From NCBI GenBank assembly GCA_028023455.1, contig JAQFVV010000030.1, forward strand, positions 7,840,876 to 7,904,875: 64,000 nucleotides of DNA, written 5' to 3'. Of the stretch, positions 32,889 to 46,052 are shown one piece after another. The DNA is from Epiperipatus broadwayi. Its lineage: Eukaryota; Onychophora; Udeonychophora; Euonychophora; Peripatidae. Below the pieces are notes generated by a model that did not search any database, was not told the DNA's origin, and was given only the letters and a program-made list of their open reading frames with translations. A program made the position numbers and the translations under genes. The number at the start of each line of letters is the position of its first letter. Position 1 is the stretch's first letter.

Positions 32889-35679
32889 ATCTACAAAATA
32901 TACTAACTTTCAGGAAATGATTCCTTATTGCTATTATAGTTATTCGCTTTCACTTTTTTTTTTTAATATTTAACATCCATAAATAAGTGAAGCTAAATTT
33001 TGTCTAAATTGTTCTTATGATGAGCAGCATATAAATATTAAATTAATATTAGCATTGAAATGTTTATAAATTAAAGATTTAACTAGATTTTCTTATTCTA
33101 ATATTAAGCAGTATTAGTTTATTATTAATATTCTTTCAATTTTTTTAATTCATTGCTAAGTGAAAATATCTCCAATATCGGAATATATTTACTATCACTT
33201 ACTCAGTTTTAAAAATTGAGTTAAATTTTTTATTTGAAGCTGAATGCATTTTTACATATTAAGGGCAGGCAATAAACTAAAACCACAGTAATAAGGAAGC
33301 AGTCAAATATCACAAAATATTTTACTGTAATTTTTTTTAAAGTTGATTAGCTTAATAATTTTCAAAGTTCAGAATCCTGCTAATTTTTAGTATGTATGCA
33401 TTGAAGCGATATTTATATATGCTTCATGTCTATAAATTAAAAATTAGAAGTTTATTTTTTAAAAGTAAAGATTTTCAACAATTTTAATAAATAAGAGTTA
33501 TATATACAATTTATAGGCATAGATAAATGTATAATATGATTAATTAGAAGTTGATTTTAAAGATTAATTTAAAGCAAGATATTTCTTTTATTAACATTTG
33601 TAAAGGTATTTTATAATTATAAAGTAGAATGGCATTCTTTAAAAAAGGAATTAAAATTCTTATAAACAGATTGATTGATTAATTAAGGAGATAAGTATTT
33701 GATGAAATTAAGTCTGGTAATCCTTTTCAAAGATAAAATTTTATAAATGTCAAGATTGGACAAATAAATAGTGGACCAAAATGAAATTGAAGAGTTATCT
33801 ATAACCAGTAGATCAATGGATTGAAATGCAGCCAATGGATCAGATTTTGCTGATAAGTTAACTCCAGGAACTATAAATAGGGGTTATAAATCATTGTGGT
33901 AGATATTCTTAGAATGCTGAACTATTATCGATTTCTGCTGAAGTATTATTGCTGAAATATTTTGATTGATTTTATTGCATTGATCTTTCTGATTATACTT
34001 TCAGTATATTTATTGTACTTGGTGTGAAAAATACACTGGTAGAGTAGAGAAGCCACAATCTGCTGTACTCTGTACACCTGCTAGAGTGCAGGCTGAAGAT
34101 CCATAGAGAAGTACAGAAAGGAGCTATATTCATATGTTTGTATTATGTTGTTGTTCTGAAGAAGATTTCTGGGGCAATCGAAGTTGTAAACTGTAAAAGA
34201 GGGTAGTAAGTAAAATATTGCGTAACAGTAGCAAAGTGCATGGATGATTTAATATTGCTATCATCTAATGTAGAAACAGCATTGTGTCCATTATATGCCT
34301 AAATTTCAAGTGTTTACTGCTTTGAGGAGAAACCAGCCAACAATAAAGAAGTAAACTACAAACTAATGCTGCAAATTGAGTTCAGACCATTATGATTAAA
34401 TCTTAACACTGCTATAGCTATAGTTGAACAAACTTAAAATCTGAACTTGAATTCATAGTGATGAAAGGGAATGGGTATGAACTTTAAAATATATTATTCT
34501 ATTACTATCATTGCATATTTATCTTCATTAAACTGAAAATTCTTTATAAATTATTATTGGTTTTGTAAATCTGTTTATAAACTAGTATGACAAGAGATTG
34601 CTATTTTGCTTTATTTAATCACGTCACAATTTAGGCTGCATAAGATTAAAAGAATAATATTTTTTTATAAAAAGCAATTAGTTTTTTATCACCATCTCTG
34701 GCCATACTTTTAAGGACTTAGTATTTTAAAACTAGCCATTTCCACTATCTGAAAATCTAGACTGCATCAATAGAATAAATAAAGAGTGTCTTTTTATTAT
34801 CTTTTAATAGTTCATAGTTTTAAGCAACTACATCCCAAATTTGGGGAGAGTAATTGGGGGTATTGGGGTAAGTGAACTGCTGTAATTTTATTTTGAACTG
34901 TCTTGTTTATATATGATATTCATTTGTGTTTTAATTATTCATAAATGATTGTGGTACTGCTGAGATTACCGATCACTTGCAACCATTATCTTACTTAGAG
35001 CAGTGGTGTGCGAAAGATGGACATTCCTACTATATATCATCTGCTTTGTTTTTGTACATGTCTTGGATAATATCATTTGCGACTGCTGATCAATTTTACA
35101 CTTAGTATTCTCACTTCTCATTATTAAGCAAATTCACCTTTAAAAATTCATTGTGATCTTAATCCAATTTATTATTCAACCGTACATTATTTATGGATGA
35201 CAACTTCCTCCCCTTTTATTATGCTATGGTTATGATACTATATGGCATCAAAAGTACTTAGCTTCAAGTAAATTCTTTTGTATTTCAAACCCAAACCTCT
35301 TTAATCATTAAATGTTTTAATATTTGCTTATTCATTACCTTTCAATAGTACATGATTAATGAAATTCCTATCCTATAGCATATTCCTAGCTCACCTATAT
35401 TTATAAATAATGTAACATAGATATTGTTTTCCTGCCTCTTACATTTGTACATATAGTGTTTAGTTAATTACTTGCATTATAGCCTGAAAGTATTTATAAT
35501 AGTCTGGTTCTTTAAATAGTTAATTAATAAATTCAGCTTATCCTTAAACTGTTTGTTTGTTAAATCTTAAAACTGTAATAATAATGATTAGTTGTAATCA
35601 TTGGTCTATACAGCAAGTTTATCTCTGATTAGACATAATTAAGAATGTATTATACCTTATTATACTGTACATTATCTTA
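32889..35679. other. AT-rich stretch, one slightly GC-richer patch
   Basis: No open frame. The patch at 33,990-34,220 (AGAGAAGCCACAATCTGCTG and following) is more complex than its flanks and might be an eroded LTR or exon. I could not align it to anything, so I leave it unassigned. Confidence 0.4.
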
Positions 35680-35835
35680 AATAATAAGTGTAATCATGCG
35701 CAAGGCTAAGTGGGTTTATTGCTAAAAGGTGGTTGCCTTGACAACAATTTGAAATTCTTGATTGTTATCTATATTGGGATTGTCTAAGTATTAACTGTTT
35801 TCTAATGGTTGTATATTATCTGTACATAAATTTAA
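35680..35835 (+). repeat. FB-H family, single arm
   Basis: The order AATAATAAGTGTAATCATGC, GGTTGCCTTGACAACA, TATCTATATTGGGATTGTC, TTTCTAATGGTTGTATAT matches the right arm of the inverted-repeat element at 57,211-57,699 with moderate divergence. This is either a half-element or a copy that lost the other arm. Confidence 0.7.
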
Positions 35836-37216
35836 TTACTGAAGCTATAAATAATTAATCATATTAACTAGGTTATAAATTGACAAGACAGAAAATTGTT
35901 GTGTTTTGCAAAATTGTATATACATGAATAAATTGTAGCTTCTCATTATTTTTAGCATTTGTCATTATTTTGCAATCAATAATTTAATTACAATATGATA
36001 GAGAGTCTCATGTGTCTAGCAGATCTTAGCAGCTATAAAAAGAGAATGTTGTTTATTCTATGACATGATGGAGATCCCATGCAAATTGCCCTTAGGTGAT
36101 AGTGATAACTAAAAGTTATATTTGCCATAATTTTTTTCAAATTTATAATGCAAATTTGAAATTGTGTTCCAGAATAAATTGTGTTAAGAAGTTTTCAAAT
36201 GATGAGATTATCGTTGATGATAATCAAGGGTCATATTATCTATTGTTTAATTTCACTATCTGCCTTCAGGTAAGAAAGCTAATATATATAGCTATGAATT
36301 CATTAAATGTCCAAAACTAAAGTAATAATAAATTTTTCATATTCTTTTTGTTTCCTATAAAAAATTTCTGATTATATTGTAATGGATAAAAATGCATCGC
36401 TAAACGTGAAAATTGTCCATGGGTAATCTGTATGCAGCTCCACATTCCAACATCACATGATCAAAAACTTTTTATATCCCGCTAACTCAGATAGATACAA
36501 GAGTCTCTTATCATATTCTAATTATTGTTATTGATTGCAATAAAAGGGAAAATGCTAGAATAATGAGAAATTAAAATTTATTTACCTATATACTTAATTG
36601 CCAAAAAAAAAAAAAATAACACAATTGGTTAAAGTCCTCCAGGAACATCAATCTATTGATAGAGGTTAAATTCAAGATCATCTACTGTCATATGCCCAGC
36701 CTTTCAACTTAATTTTATTTTACTACTCTAGCTAGTCTGCAGTAACCCCTTGGACTATGTATTCATTGCCTCAATATGCATGGATGCTATATGGACCCAT
36801 GCATATTAATTGTCCCTGGATGAATACCGACTCTCTGCACAGACCAACTGCAAATAGTAATATTTATTAATATAACCAATCTCAACTTAGTTTCAAGAAT
36901 AATCAATCTCACAAGCTGTAGGATATGCCAAAATCATTTATATAAAATATACTACTAATAGGCCAAGATTAATATAAATCATTGCAGACTGTAGTGATTG
37001 GAATTTCATGCTAAGCAAATATATTATTTGGATACAAGTGAATAATGGAAATACATGTTATATATGCCAGACGATCTTTACTGTCTGTTTTAATAATATG
37101 AGAATAAATATCACCAATTGCCCTGGGCAAGAATCATACATATACCTGGCACTAGAGACTGGAACTTATATAGATTAAATGGTAGAAATGTGCTTTTGAT
37201 AATTACTAATAAAACT
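35836..37216. other. AT-rich stretch with a short hairpin
   Basis: No gene. At 36,773-36,807 lies an 11-bp perfect inverted repeat (AATATGCATGG / CCATGCATATT) around a 13-bp loop. A region near 36,620-36,690 resembles a tRNA-like promoter (GGTTAAATTCAAG), but too weakly to call. Confidence 0.45.
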
Positions 37217-37673
37217 AAATCGCTAAGTGTAAGAGGCAGGAAAAGCGTCTGCTTTACACTCATTTCTGCATCATCAAAAGTATATAAAACATATGATATA
37301 TGATAGGAATATGCGTCTACTATATAAACACCAAACATCACATGATCACCATTCTTATGCTTTCTCATAACTGTTATTAAAAGAGGTAAAACTTTCCATA
37401 CAGTAGTGCCACTCAGTGCAAGCCAGAGTAATCAATGGATGCCAGAAGACTTGTGCATAAAATCCCTATCTAGTGCCTACTTATCCAATATCTCCAGACT
37501 AGTTTCTGACTTGTGGCGTTCATCAGTCTGGCTTGCACTGAGTGGCACTATTGTATGGAGAGTTTTGCCTGTTTTAATACCATATAAACAATAATAGTAA
37601 TCAAGTGCAGGAGGTAGAAAAAGCATTTTCTTTACACTTATTTCTGGACGATAAATATATATATAAAACACCC
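37217..37673. repeat. FB-A foldback flanked by a 70-bp direct repeat
   Basis: The FB-A copy spans 37,333-37,578. Its left arm is nearly complete. Its right arm lacks the middle: sequence jumps from GTGGCGTTCATCAG to TCTGGCTTGCACTGAGTGGC. On each side lies a direct repeat of about 70 bp with the block TTTACACTCATTTCTG (37,217-37,290) or TTTACACTTATTTCTGGA (37,601-37,673). The repeats are too diverged and too long for a target duplication. The foldback either landed inside a pre-existing tandem duplication or belongs to a larger compound element. Confidence 0.7.
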
Positions 37674-40600
37674 TGAAATAATATCACTTATGCTCAAGAC
37701 AGTGCTTAAAAGAAAATTTATACTTGGGTCATCTGATGCAAAAATATCGTCCCCCATGTTTCCTATCCTAAACCTGGAAGGGCATATTTGTTGCAACTGA
37801 CTTTATAATTATGATAACAAACTTTCTCAATGTATTTAATCTGTCTATGCAGTCTTTTACTCTTTCCAGAGGCCATTAATCACATCAGCCTTATTTACAT
37901 TATAGGTTAAATTGTTATTCTGACACTTAATATATTGAAGACTAGTGGAAATGATCATTATTTATATCCTTATTTTAAAATAATTAACTAAAATAGTACT
38001 AGAGAAACTTTTAGAGAATGGCAAAGGTTTGCGATGATGTCTAATTGTTTTATTATAGATATTTTCTTTTTTATGTTATGATGTCTGAATCATGATGCAT
38101 CTAATAAACTCGAAATAATTAGAGTAAGCAATCCATCACCATTCTGATCTCTAAACATATATAGCTATTCCAAATAAATCACAACAATCTATACAAAAAT
38201 TTCAATATAAATTAAATGTACATACATATGAGATTGAAAACATTAGTAAAATAAAATCATAATAGTATATAATTAAAGTTCATACAAATTACATTCTTTC
38301 ATTTTTAATAGTTCATATTATGAATTCAGGTACCTGCAGACTTTTTGTGGAAGAGTTGGTATAAACATAGCCATGTTTACCGGCCATCTCCAAAGTATCT
38401 CTGAGATCATTTTTGCTGATTGAGATGGCATCCTTTAATGTATGCTTCTGTTGCTTTTAGGTCTTCTATTTTATTTTATTGGTGCAGGCAGCATATGAAG
38501 ATATTTCTCTTTTTGGGGGGCATTTATCCCTTGTTGAATTATGGCTGGTCTCTTCCCCAATGTTCACATTTTAATTTAGGTGGCATACAGTTTACTTATA
38601 TCTGGACACAATGAGCAGTGGCGTAATTTTACATTACAACATCTTCTCTGCTCTCCACTAGCTTGGCTAGAGTGATGCAGATGATATGTTTCTCTATTCT
38701 TTCATAATAGTATTTTAATAATGCTTCTGATGATCAAGACAGAATGGAGAATAAATAATTAAACACAATCTTAGAGGCCCCTTTTTATGGTCCACTGAAC
38801 TGCCTTATTAATTCTCATCATGGTTCGATTTCATAGTCACATTCATTGGTTTTAGATTAGCTCCAAACTTCACTGTGATCTGCGACTTACTGATCAATTA
38901 CAAACTTTACAATAATTAGATTTCAAAAGGGATTACAATAAAAGATAATATTCTGGATAGCCAACATAAGATATCAATCTCCTAATTAGCCGATCTGATT
39001 ATCAAAATTAATTACTTGTATAAAAATAATGTCATTTTTTACTCATCTAATTGTAATATAACTTTACAATTGTTAATTAATAAAATATTTTATAATTTTA
39101 TTTAAATTACTTAAAATCAATTTCGAGTCTGTGCACATGCCTACATATACATTCTGCCTAGTAAACAAAATGTTTTAATGGCTTTCGTTTAAAACTTATT
39201 AATTAAATTTTAATTGATATACATGAAGCACATAATATATATTCAATATATATTTCTATAAAAATGATTGAAACAATAGATTTGATTTTTTTAATGTATT
39301 GATGATTCAAAAATACTTTATTTTGTTGAACATTTTATTGAGAAGTATGTAATTATTATCATAATTCATAGTACAGTAGATTTTGTATCTTTATTGTAGA
39401 GATAAACTGTGAGTTGAGTGACCCTAGAACATGTCACATCCACTAGTGGTGAAGGCTATATTATATGGTAGTTCATATTATTTTTACATTCAGAGAAATG
39501 TCATCATTTGATAATTTAGATTAACATGTGGGTTCTTTACTCTAGCTTATAATAGTAGATATATTATCACAATTGTATTGTTCTACTAATATATTTGATT
39601 TTAAAATTAAGTTCCACATTCTATCATTATTATTTTCAAGCTCTATACTGAATTGCATAAAAACACTTTTTTTTAAAAAAAAAAATTCTCTTTCAATTAA
39701 ATGTTATTTTAATATTGCAGAATGAATTTACAGAATATATTTTTCTTAATTCGATAATATTGAACTGCATTTTTCAAAATTATAACATATTGATAATTGT
39801 TTTAATCAGGTATTACTGTAACATTAGTCAACTGATGAAAATTGAAACTTCTGAATAACACTTAAATGTGATTTTTTGTTAAATTTATTAATTTAAAATG
39901 TAAATTATAAATATTTTTTCTGTAATATATTTACAATTATTATGAAAGATTTAAATAATTTCTCAAATTTGGAAAATTTTCACCATGACTGCAGCATATC
40001 ATTTAGATTGTGGTAGTTTGCTGTATGTTTCTAACAGTGAAAAGCCATGTTCATCTGCAAATATAACTCACATCAAACAGAAACAATATTTTTTATGGAT
40101 TGTAAAAAGTCGTTGGTTTTCAAATCTAGTGAATGAGATCAACATAAAAAAATATTCTTCACTGTGTTTATTTTAATATGAAAACAATTTGTCAAATATA
40201 CAAGGATTATAATTGGCAGTAATTGTAAGAAATGCATCGATAGAAAGAAATCTTATCTTGCATATTGTACATAATATTTGAAAAAATAATTGATTTTTTT
40301 TATAATAACCCATATATATTCACAATTATAAGAAGCCGTGTATATAATCTACAAACCTAATCCAGTAATTGCTTCATTAATTTTCAGATTTCAGAATTGT
40401 ATTATAAAACATTATTTTAAAAAAGACGACTTAATTTTATATAGATTTGATACAACCAATAATTAATCACACAGAAATTTTTAAGGCAATTATGGACCAT
40501 TAATATAATAATTGTGATAGTTTTGCATAATTCCTATTAAGTTTGGTGATAATGTTTATTTAACTATATAATGATACTTATAAAGTGTTTGTTAAAGTTT

Positions 40601-41547
40601 ATGATAAAGCTTTAAATTTTGTCACGTTAAAATTTATTGAAAAGTTGTCGAACAATGGCAAACTATCTAGCATGATGACATATTATTTTGTTTCCTATTT
40701 ATTGACACCCGTGCTTAGGCAGAGAACTTAATATATATATAATTCTCTTCTCACAAGACAATAGAGAGCGTGCTGTAACTATTATTTTTAAAAAGATAAT
40801 CAATTAGAAATTTCAGAAATGTAAAAATATAAACTTATTCTCAAATCCATAATTTATTTATTATAAAAACTTGGATTGGTAATTAAATTAATCACAAAAA
40901 CAGCTTTTATTTAAAGTATTTCTGAAATCATAATTTTTTTCAAAATATGTGTTTATATTACATACAAGTACTTTTTAAAAATAAAAATAATTGGTAATTA
41001 TTAGATACAATTCGGGTTTCATACAATTCAGTTTTATTTAAAAAATATTTAAGATTAAAACTGTGTTATTGATCATTTTATTATTTATAGGAAGAAATTA
41101 TCTTTATTTTATTCTTTTAATTTTTTGTCCTTGGAATTGTCCTAAATATCTTTATGTAAATGTTATTATAGTTAATTAAGTTAAAAAATATCAATTAAAG
41201 GGGTAGAACAGTAATTTAATTTGTTTACTTCAGAGCCATCTATTAGAGGCTTAATTAGTCATTAGGTCTTAGATATGTGTCACATTCAAATTGTATTAAG
41301 GAATGACATTAATAACTACCATCCCCTAAGCAACATTGGTGATATGCTGCTGTTTGGTAAATGTCCAGACCTGTCTTTTAAATTTTAGTTAAATGCATTT
41401 ATATGATAAATCTCTAAAATACCTATATCATTTAAACTATAATTGACTGTTAATTGTAATACAGTTATTTCATTTATACTGTCAAACAGTTTTATATTTA
41501 TAATGTGCATGTATATGCTATATATGTAATCAATTATATAAATTATT
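37674..41547. other. AT-rich stretch, no supported gene
   Basis: About 3.9 kb holds only chance short frames. The patch 38,310-38,900 is slightly more complex (TTTACCGGCCATCTCCAAAG), but neither strand keeps a frame. I considered a tyrosine-recombinase or DIRS relic and could not support it. Confidence 0.4.
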
Positions 41548-41630
41548 GTCAAGCGTTGGTGGCGTAGTGGTTAGCATAGCTGCCTTCCAAGCAGCTGGTC
41601 CGGGTTTGCTTCCCTTTCAACGCATTTGAC
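41548..41630 (+). repeat. tRNA-Gly-derived repeat, copy 2
   Basis: The tRNA-like body at 41,553-41,624 starts GCGTTGGTGGCGTAGTGGTT with a good A box, and its anticodon loop CTTCCAA gives TCC (Gly). The acceptor ends pair (GCGTTG with CAACGC). The T arm is decayed (CCGGGTTTGCTTCCCTT) so the B box is poor. Left GTCAA and right TTTGAC flanks are shared with copy 1, and an A-run follows at 41,641. I call it a dispersed tRNA-derived element or SINE remnant, not a working tRNA. Confidence 0.78.
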
Positions 41631-41639
41631 TTATGAGAA

Positions 41640-42275
41640 GAAAAAAAAAAATTATTTCAATTCTAATCAGATGCCAATTGCATAAATTATTTTATTAAAA
41701 AACAAACATGTATCTATACACATAAGCATATATATTCAAATTTAAAATGGAAAGAAATTTTATAAAAATGTAAATAATATTTACTCTGTATTTTTTTTTA
41801 ATTATCTGTTTATTCATGTCTTTGGTATTGCAAAACTTATTGTTTCTGAGATAACAAGTTTTTAATAACTACTAATTTTATTACTAATGTGGGAAGAGAT
41901 GGTATATGATATTAAAAGGTGTGGAAAATTTTTGTTTACTTATTAATAATTCTACCTGAATTTTTATAGTTTATTTTTAGGTTATACTGATAAATTATAT
42001 TTCTACTTATATATGTAAATTTAAAAAAAATTATACTTAATTCCATCACAAATAAGATTATGCAAATGATATAAATTCAATAAAGTAATGTCTTCTGCAG
42101 TTGGGGAATTACCAAACTATTAAATATTATTGAAATATAAAGAGTAAAACAAAATACAGTATATATATAATTGTAGTAAAATCACTGAATATCAGAATGA
42201 TTCATTAATAAATAAAATATTATCACACATCAAAATTACAAGATTCAGAAAATAAATAGAAATATGAGCATAATA
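41640..42275. other. AT-rich stretch, nothing recognised
   Basis: No frame or repeat is supported. Confidence 0.4.
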
Positions 42276-42279
42276 TCTT

Positions 42280-43518
42280 CATAGTCATTTTCAACCATTG
42301 TTGATCTACTTTTGATTAAGAGTTTGTCCAAATTTAATGTAGTGTCTCCAATCCATAGTTTCTCTTCTCTACACCACACCAATAGTCTTTCTTATTTCAT
42401 TCATCCTTCTCATGTGTGGACTCTTTCTAATTCTTTTACAGTCTTTTGGGATACAATTTAAAACTTTAACTATCCATTTATTATCATCTCTTCTGTAATA
42501 TGTCCGCACCAACTCCATTTCAGTCTCTTTATTCTCTCAATGATGTGAGTATGATGTGTTTGTTCTCTCAAAATCAATTATTTTATTTTCAATCAATTTT
42601 TGTTATTCCTAATATACATTTCCTCATATTTCATTGAAATCACTTTGTTCTTCTGTTAAGCATCCAAATCTCATACACATAAATAAGGAACTGATAAAAT
42701 GCATCTATTTAAAATTTTCTTTTCAAACAAGTTGTTAACTTCTTTTATGATTATTAATTTGTATTTTTTTCTTCTGAAATCTATTGGACATTGCATTAAT
42801 CTCTTTAGCATTTGTTCTTAGTTCTACTTTTTTATTTTCTTTTGGTAATGCTTGTAATATTTTCTAAAGCGTCTGAAGTATTATTTGCAAAAATAGTTTC
42901 ATCCCCCACAAAATCTAGACATATGTTATAACATCTCTATGTATTATTATTCTCATAGCTTTCTATTTTAATCCACAAAATACTTGTGATAAAACTGCTG
43001 TAAAAAATTTTGGAAATATGGAATCATTCTATTGTATATCCTTATCAATGTTAATCTTTTTAGAATCATTATTTAATTTTATCACTGCTTTTGTATATTG
43101 GTTCTTCAGCATATAACAATATCCTGATAGTCCAGAGTTATAAAATCAAATACCTTTTTATAATCTACAAATCCAAAGCAGAATGGCAACTCATATTCCT
43201 TGGTTCTTTCTAAAACTTTTCTCAATACTAGAATATGATATATTATGCTAAAACTACTTTTAAATCTAACTTGTTTTTTTGATTAGTTAGAATCCAAAGT
43301 TCATTTTATATGAATAGTAATTATTGTGGAAAAGACTTTATACAGAACAGATAAATTGATAAATGTGTACTTTCTACTATCTTCAACGGCATTCTTCCAT
43401 CCTCTAGTTATGTTTTTGTTTACATATTTGGTACATCAATATTTTTTCCTTTGCTCTTTTTAAAACATTGATAATTATTCCATTACTTTCTGGATGGGAT
43501 GTTTTTTCTTTCTTCATT
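42280..43518 (-). pseudogene. Old RTE LINE copy, RT region and 3' end
   Basis: On the minus strand this aligns with the young RTE from about 21,405 to 22,880. The C-terminal blocks are near 42,300-42,700, the palm blocks at 42,780-43,330 and the KAPGNDG-equivalent block near 43,480. It has many stops, indels and substitutions. It is 5'-truncated at about 43,518 and has lost the terminal ATC repeat. It lies 0.7 kb from another RTE fragment in the opposite orientation. Confidence 0.8.
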
Positions 43519-44186
43519 TAGTTAACAGGAAATTCATTTTTACAGCCATTAATGTAAATATAATACAAACACAAACAGTTTATAATAAGATAGAATTTTT
43601 AAATTGCCAAAATAAACTAGAAATTAAAACTCCAATAATTATGATAAGATTATATGAAATTATAATTTTTAACAATACAAGTGTCACTTAATAGCAAATA
43701 AATAAAAAAGTTATGAAAGATAATTATTTTATAAGTATCTTCTAAATGTGTTTTATAAATTAATACATAATTTCATGAAAGTTAAATGTTATACATACAT
43801 AAATTAAATTTGTCTTTGTACACTTTAAAAATTATGAGAATTACTATCCCTCTTCCAAATCTTATTATTCTGGAGGTTATTTCATGAAGTGCAATTACCA
43901 TATAGCATACAGCTTAACTTGTGTTCACTACATTTTTATTCCGATAATATATATACACATATGCTTTTTGAAAATTGTATGTACTATTGTAAAATTTTGA
44001 ATACATAACACTTTCAATACATTGATTGAAAAGAAAGAAAGAAAGGTAAACATAAATTTTAAAATGGCTATAGCAACTATCGTTAAAGCAAACATATAGC
44101 CACATGTATGACCTACAAGTTTTTAATCATTTTTTAAAAATATCTTTTAATATATTTGTGATTTTATGATATATACATATATATAG

Positions 44187-44233
44187 AGAGAATAGTCCAA
44201 GATCTATAGAGAGAATAGTACAAAATTTTTTAT
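44187..44233. repeat. Two-copy 23-bp tandem repeat
   Basis: TATAGAGAGAATAGT(C/A)CAA occurs twice about 25 bp apart, just before the RTE fragment. It may be a duplication connected with that insertion, but the 3' flank of the RTE does not repeat it. Confidence 0.55.
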
Positions 44234-44239
44234 ACATTA

Positions 44240-44900
44240 AAGTAATGTTTAATGGATTTTCTCAAAATATGAAAATAAAGATTGATTATGATGAGTTAGA
44301 AGAAGTTAACAGCTACAAATACCTTGGTCAGATTATTAATACAGATGGGAACATAATGGATGAAATTAATCATGGAATTAAACTTGGATTGCTTTTGGTA
44401 GAAATAACTTGATATTAAAAGAAAATATGCCTATGTGTTTGAAAAGGAAGGTTTTTAATAAATGTGTTTCACCAGTTCTTACTTATGGATCTGAGACTTG
44501 GACACTTAATAGAAGAGCAATACAGAGACTTCAGACCACTCAAAGAAGTATGGAGAGATGCATGTTGGGAGTAACAAGAAGAGATCGAAAATGCAATGTA
44601 TGGGTAAGAGAACAAACAGGTGTTACTGACCTCATTGAAAAAATTAAGATTGAAGTGGAGTTGGGCCAGCCATATTTCTAGAAGAGATGCTAATAGACGG
44701 ACAATTGAAATCTTAAACTGGATTCCAAGAGATTGTAAAAGACTCAGAAAGAGACCACATGTGAGATGGATGGATGAAATAAGAATGTGCAGGGGTGATG
44801 TGGAGAAGAGAAGGTAAAGATCGAAGAAGATGGATTGAACTTGGAAAGACCTTCATCCTGCAGTGGATTGATAATGGTTGATGATGATGATGATAATGAT
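44240..44900 (+). pseudogene. RTE LINE 3' fragment, fairly young
   Basis: This plus-strand copy covers the last 220 codons of the RTE. It starts at the VMFN block, continues through VLTYGSETWTLNRRAIQ-equivalent sequence (44,475 on) and WSWA-HI-RR, and ends at QWIDNG followed by a (GAT)n tract at 44,880-44,897. It has three or four frameshifts (near 44,395, 44,640 and 44,800). It is much closer to the 21.4-kb copy than the 42.3-kb one, so it is a younger 5'-truncated insertion. Confidence 0.85.
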
Positions 44901-45335
44901 CAGTTTTTTTTTTAAGTTTCTTTTATTGTGGTTAACTTTTTTATGGACTATCATGTAAATATATTTGTGTTTAGAGAAATTAATTCTATATAGAGAAATT
45001 TATTCTAAAATAATTTTTATTATAAGTTACCGTTTTTTATAACTTTTTTTTGTTAGGATTAATTTTTTATAAATAATAAACAAGTGGCTAGTATAATGAT
45101 TAAAAATTGCATTAACTATTTTTGTTTGTATAATATATATCTATATAGTAGTAGAAATTAAAATATTAAAATAGTTTAATTCGTTTGAAGATATTACTAG
45201 TTTTAATCGTAAATATATAGTAAGATATAATGAAACATGATGGTATAAGAAGAATGACAATGGAAGTAATTAAAAAAACTAGTCTTTTTATACAATTATA
45301 GTATTAAATCAGATAAAAGTGATGTTTGTCTAAAT

Positions 45336-45837
45336 CAGTGGTCTTCAACCTTTTCACACCTGCGGACCGGTAAAAATAAGGATAAGGTTTCGCGCGGACC
45401 GGCAAAAATAAGGATAAGGTTTCATGGACCAGCAGAAGTCTATAGATAAATTTTCTTAAAGATGTAAACAGCTTAGCCTTAGATGAAGTTATATATATAT
45501 GGAGTTTGTATAATAAAAAACTTTTTTTTTTTTAATTTTGAATTTTTTTAGAAAAGTAATAAAAAATTTAAATCTACCCCCCCCCCCCCCCATAAACATC
45601 TGTGATAACTAGAAAAACAAATTAATTTATGTATGATTGATTAGATTTTGTTCTGTTTCTTTTTTTTTAATCAGGTAAAAGTGCAATGAAAAAAATAAAT
45701 AAAAATTGTTTATATTAATTAAAAGTTTAAAATCTTATTATTTTATTATTAAAAACTTTCTTGCCAGTCTAGCGTGGACCAGCAAAAAACTTCTACGGCC
45801 TGGCACTGGACCGCGGACCGGTGGTTGAAGACCACTG
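45336..45837. mobile_element. hAT non-autonomous element with perfect 8-bp target duplication
   Basis: The terminal inverted repeats CAGTGGTCTTCAACC and GGTTGAAGACCACTG are perfect. The flanking GTCTAAAT is duplicated exactly at 45,328-45,335 and 45,838-45,845, the 8-bp signature of hAT transposases. The subterminal regions are GC-rich with GCGGACCGG motifs on both sides. The left part repeats a unit of about 27 bp with ACCGG(T/C)AAAAATAAGGATA. The 502-bp interior has no frame and contains a run of 15 C (45,577-45,591). It depended on a transposase supplied in trans. Confidence 0.93.
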
Positions 45838-46052
45838 GTCTAAATCATCATTAAATGCTGTTATCTTAAATCTTTATCTCCATGCTTACTTGCTGAAATG
45901 ATAGATAGTCTAGTTTTTTTTTTTAATTGTAATTTCTGTTTAATTTTGTATTATTGTTTAATGTGCATCTTTTTCTTAAATATCTAATAAAAATTTATTT
46001 ACATAAGCATACATCCAAAATAAATGTTACAACTTTCTTCATGATGATTCTA

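Noticed and set aside
33770-34230. Possible LTR end with primer-binding site (TTCTGGGGCAATCGAAG)
   Set aside because: No second LTR, no downstream gag-pol motifs and no matching tRNA 3' end that I could confirm.
38310-38620. Possible tyrosine-recombinase or DIRS relic
   Set aside because: Only vague resemblance on the minus strand, with no Arg-His-Arg-Tyr pattern that I could locate.
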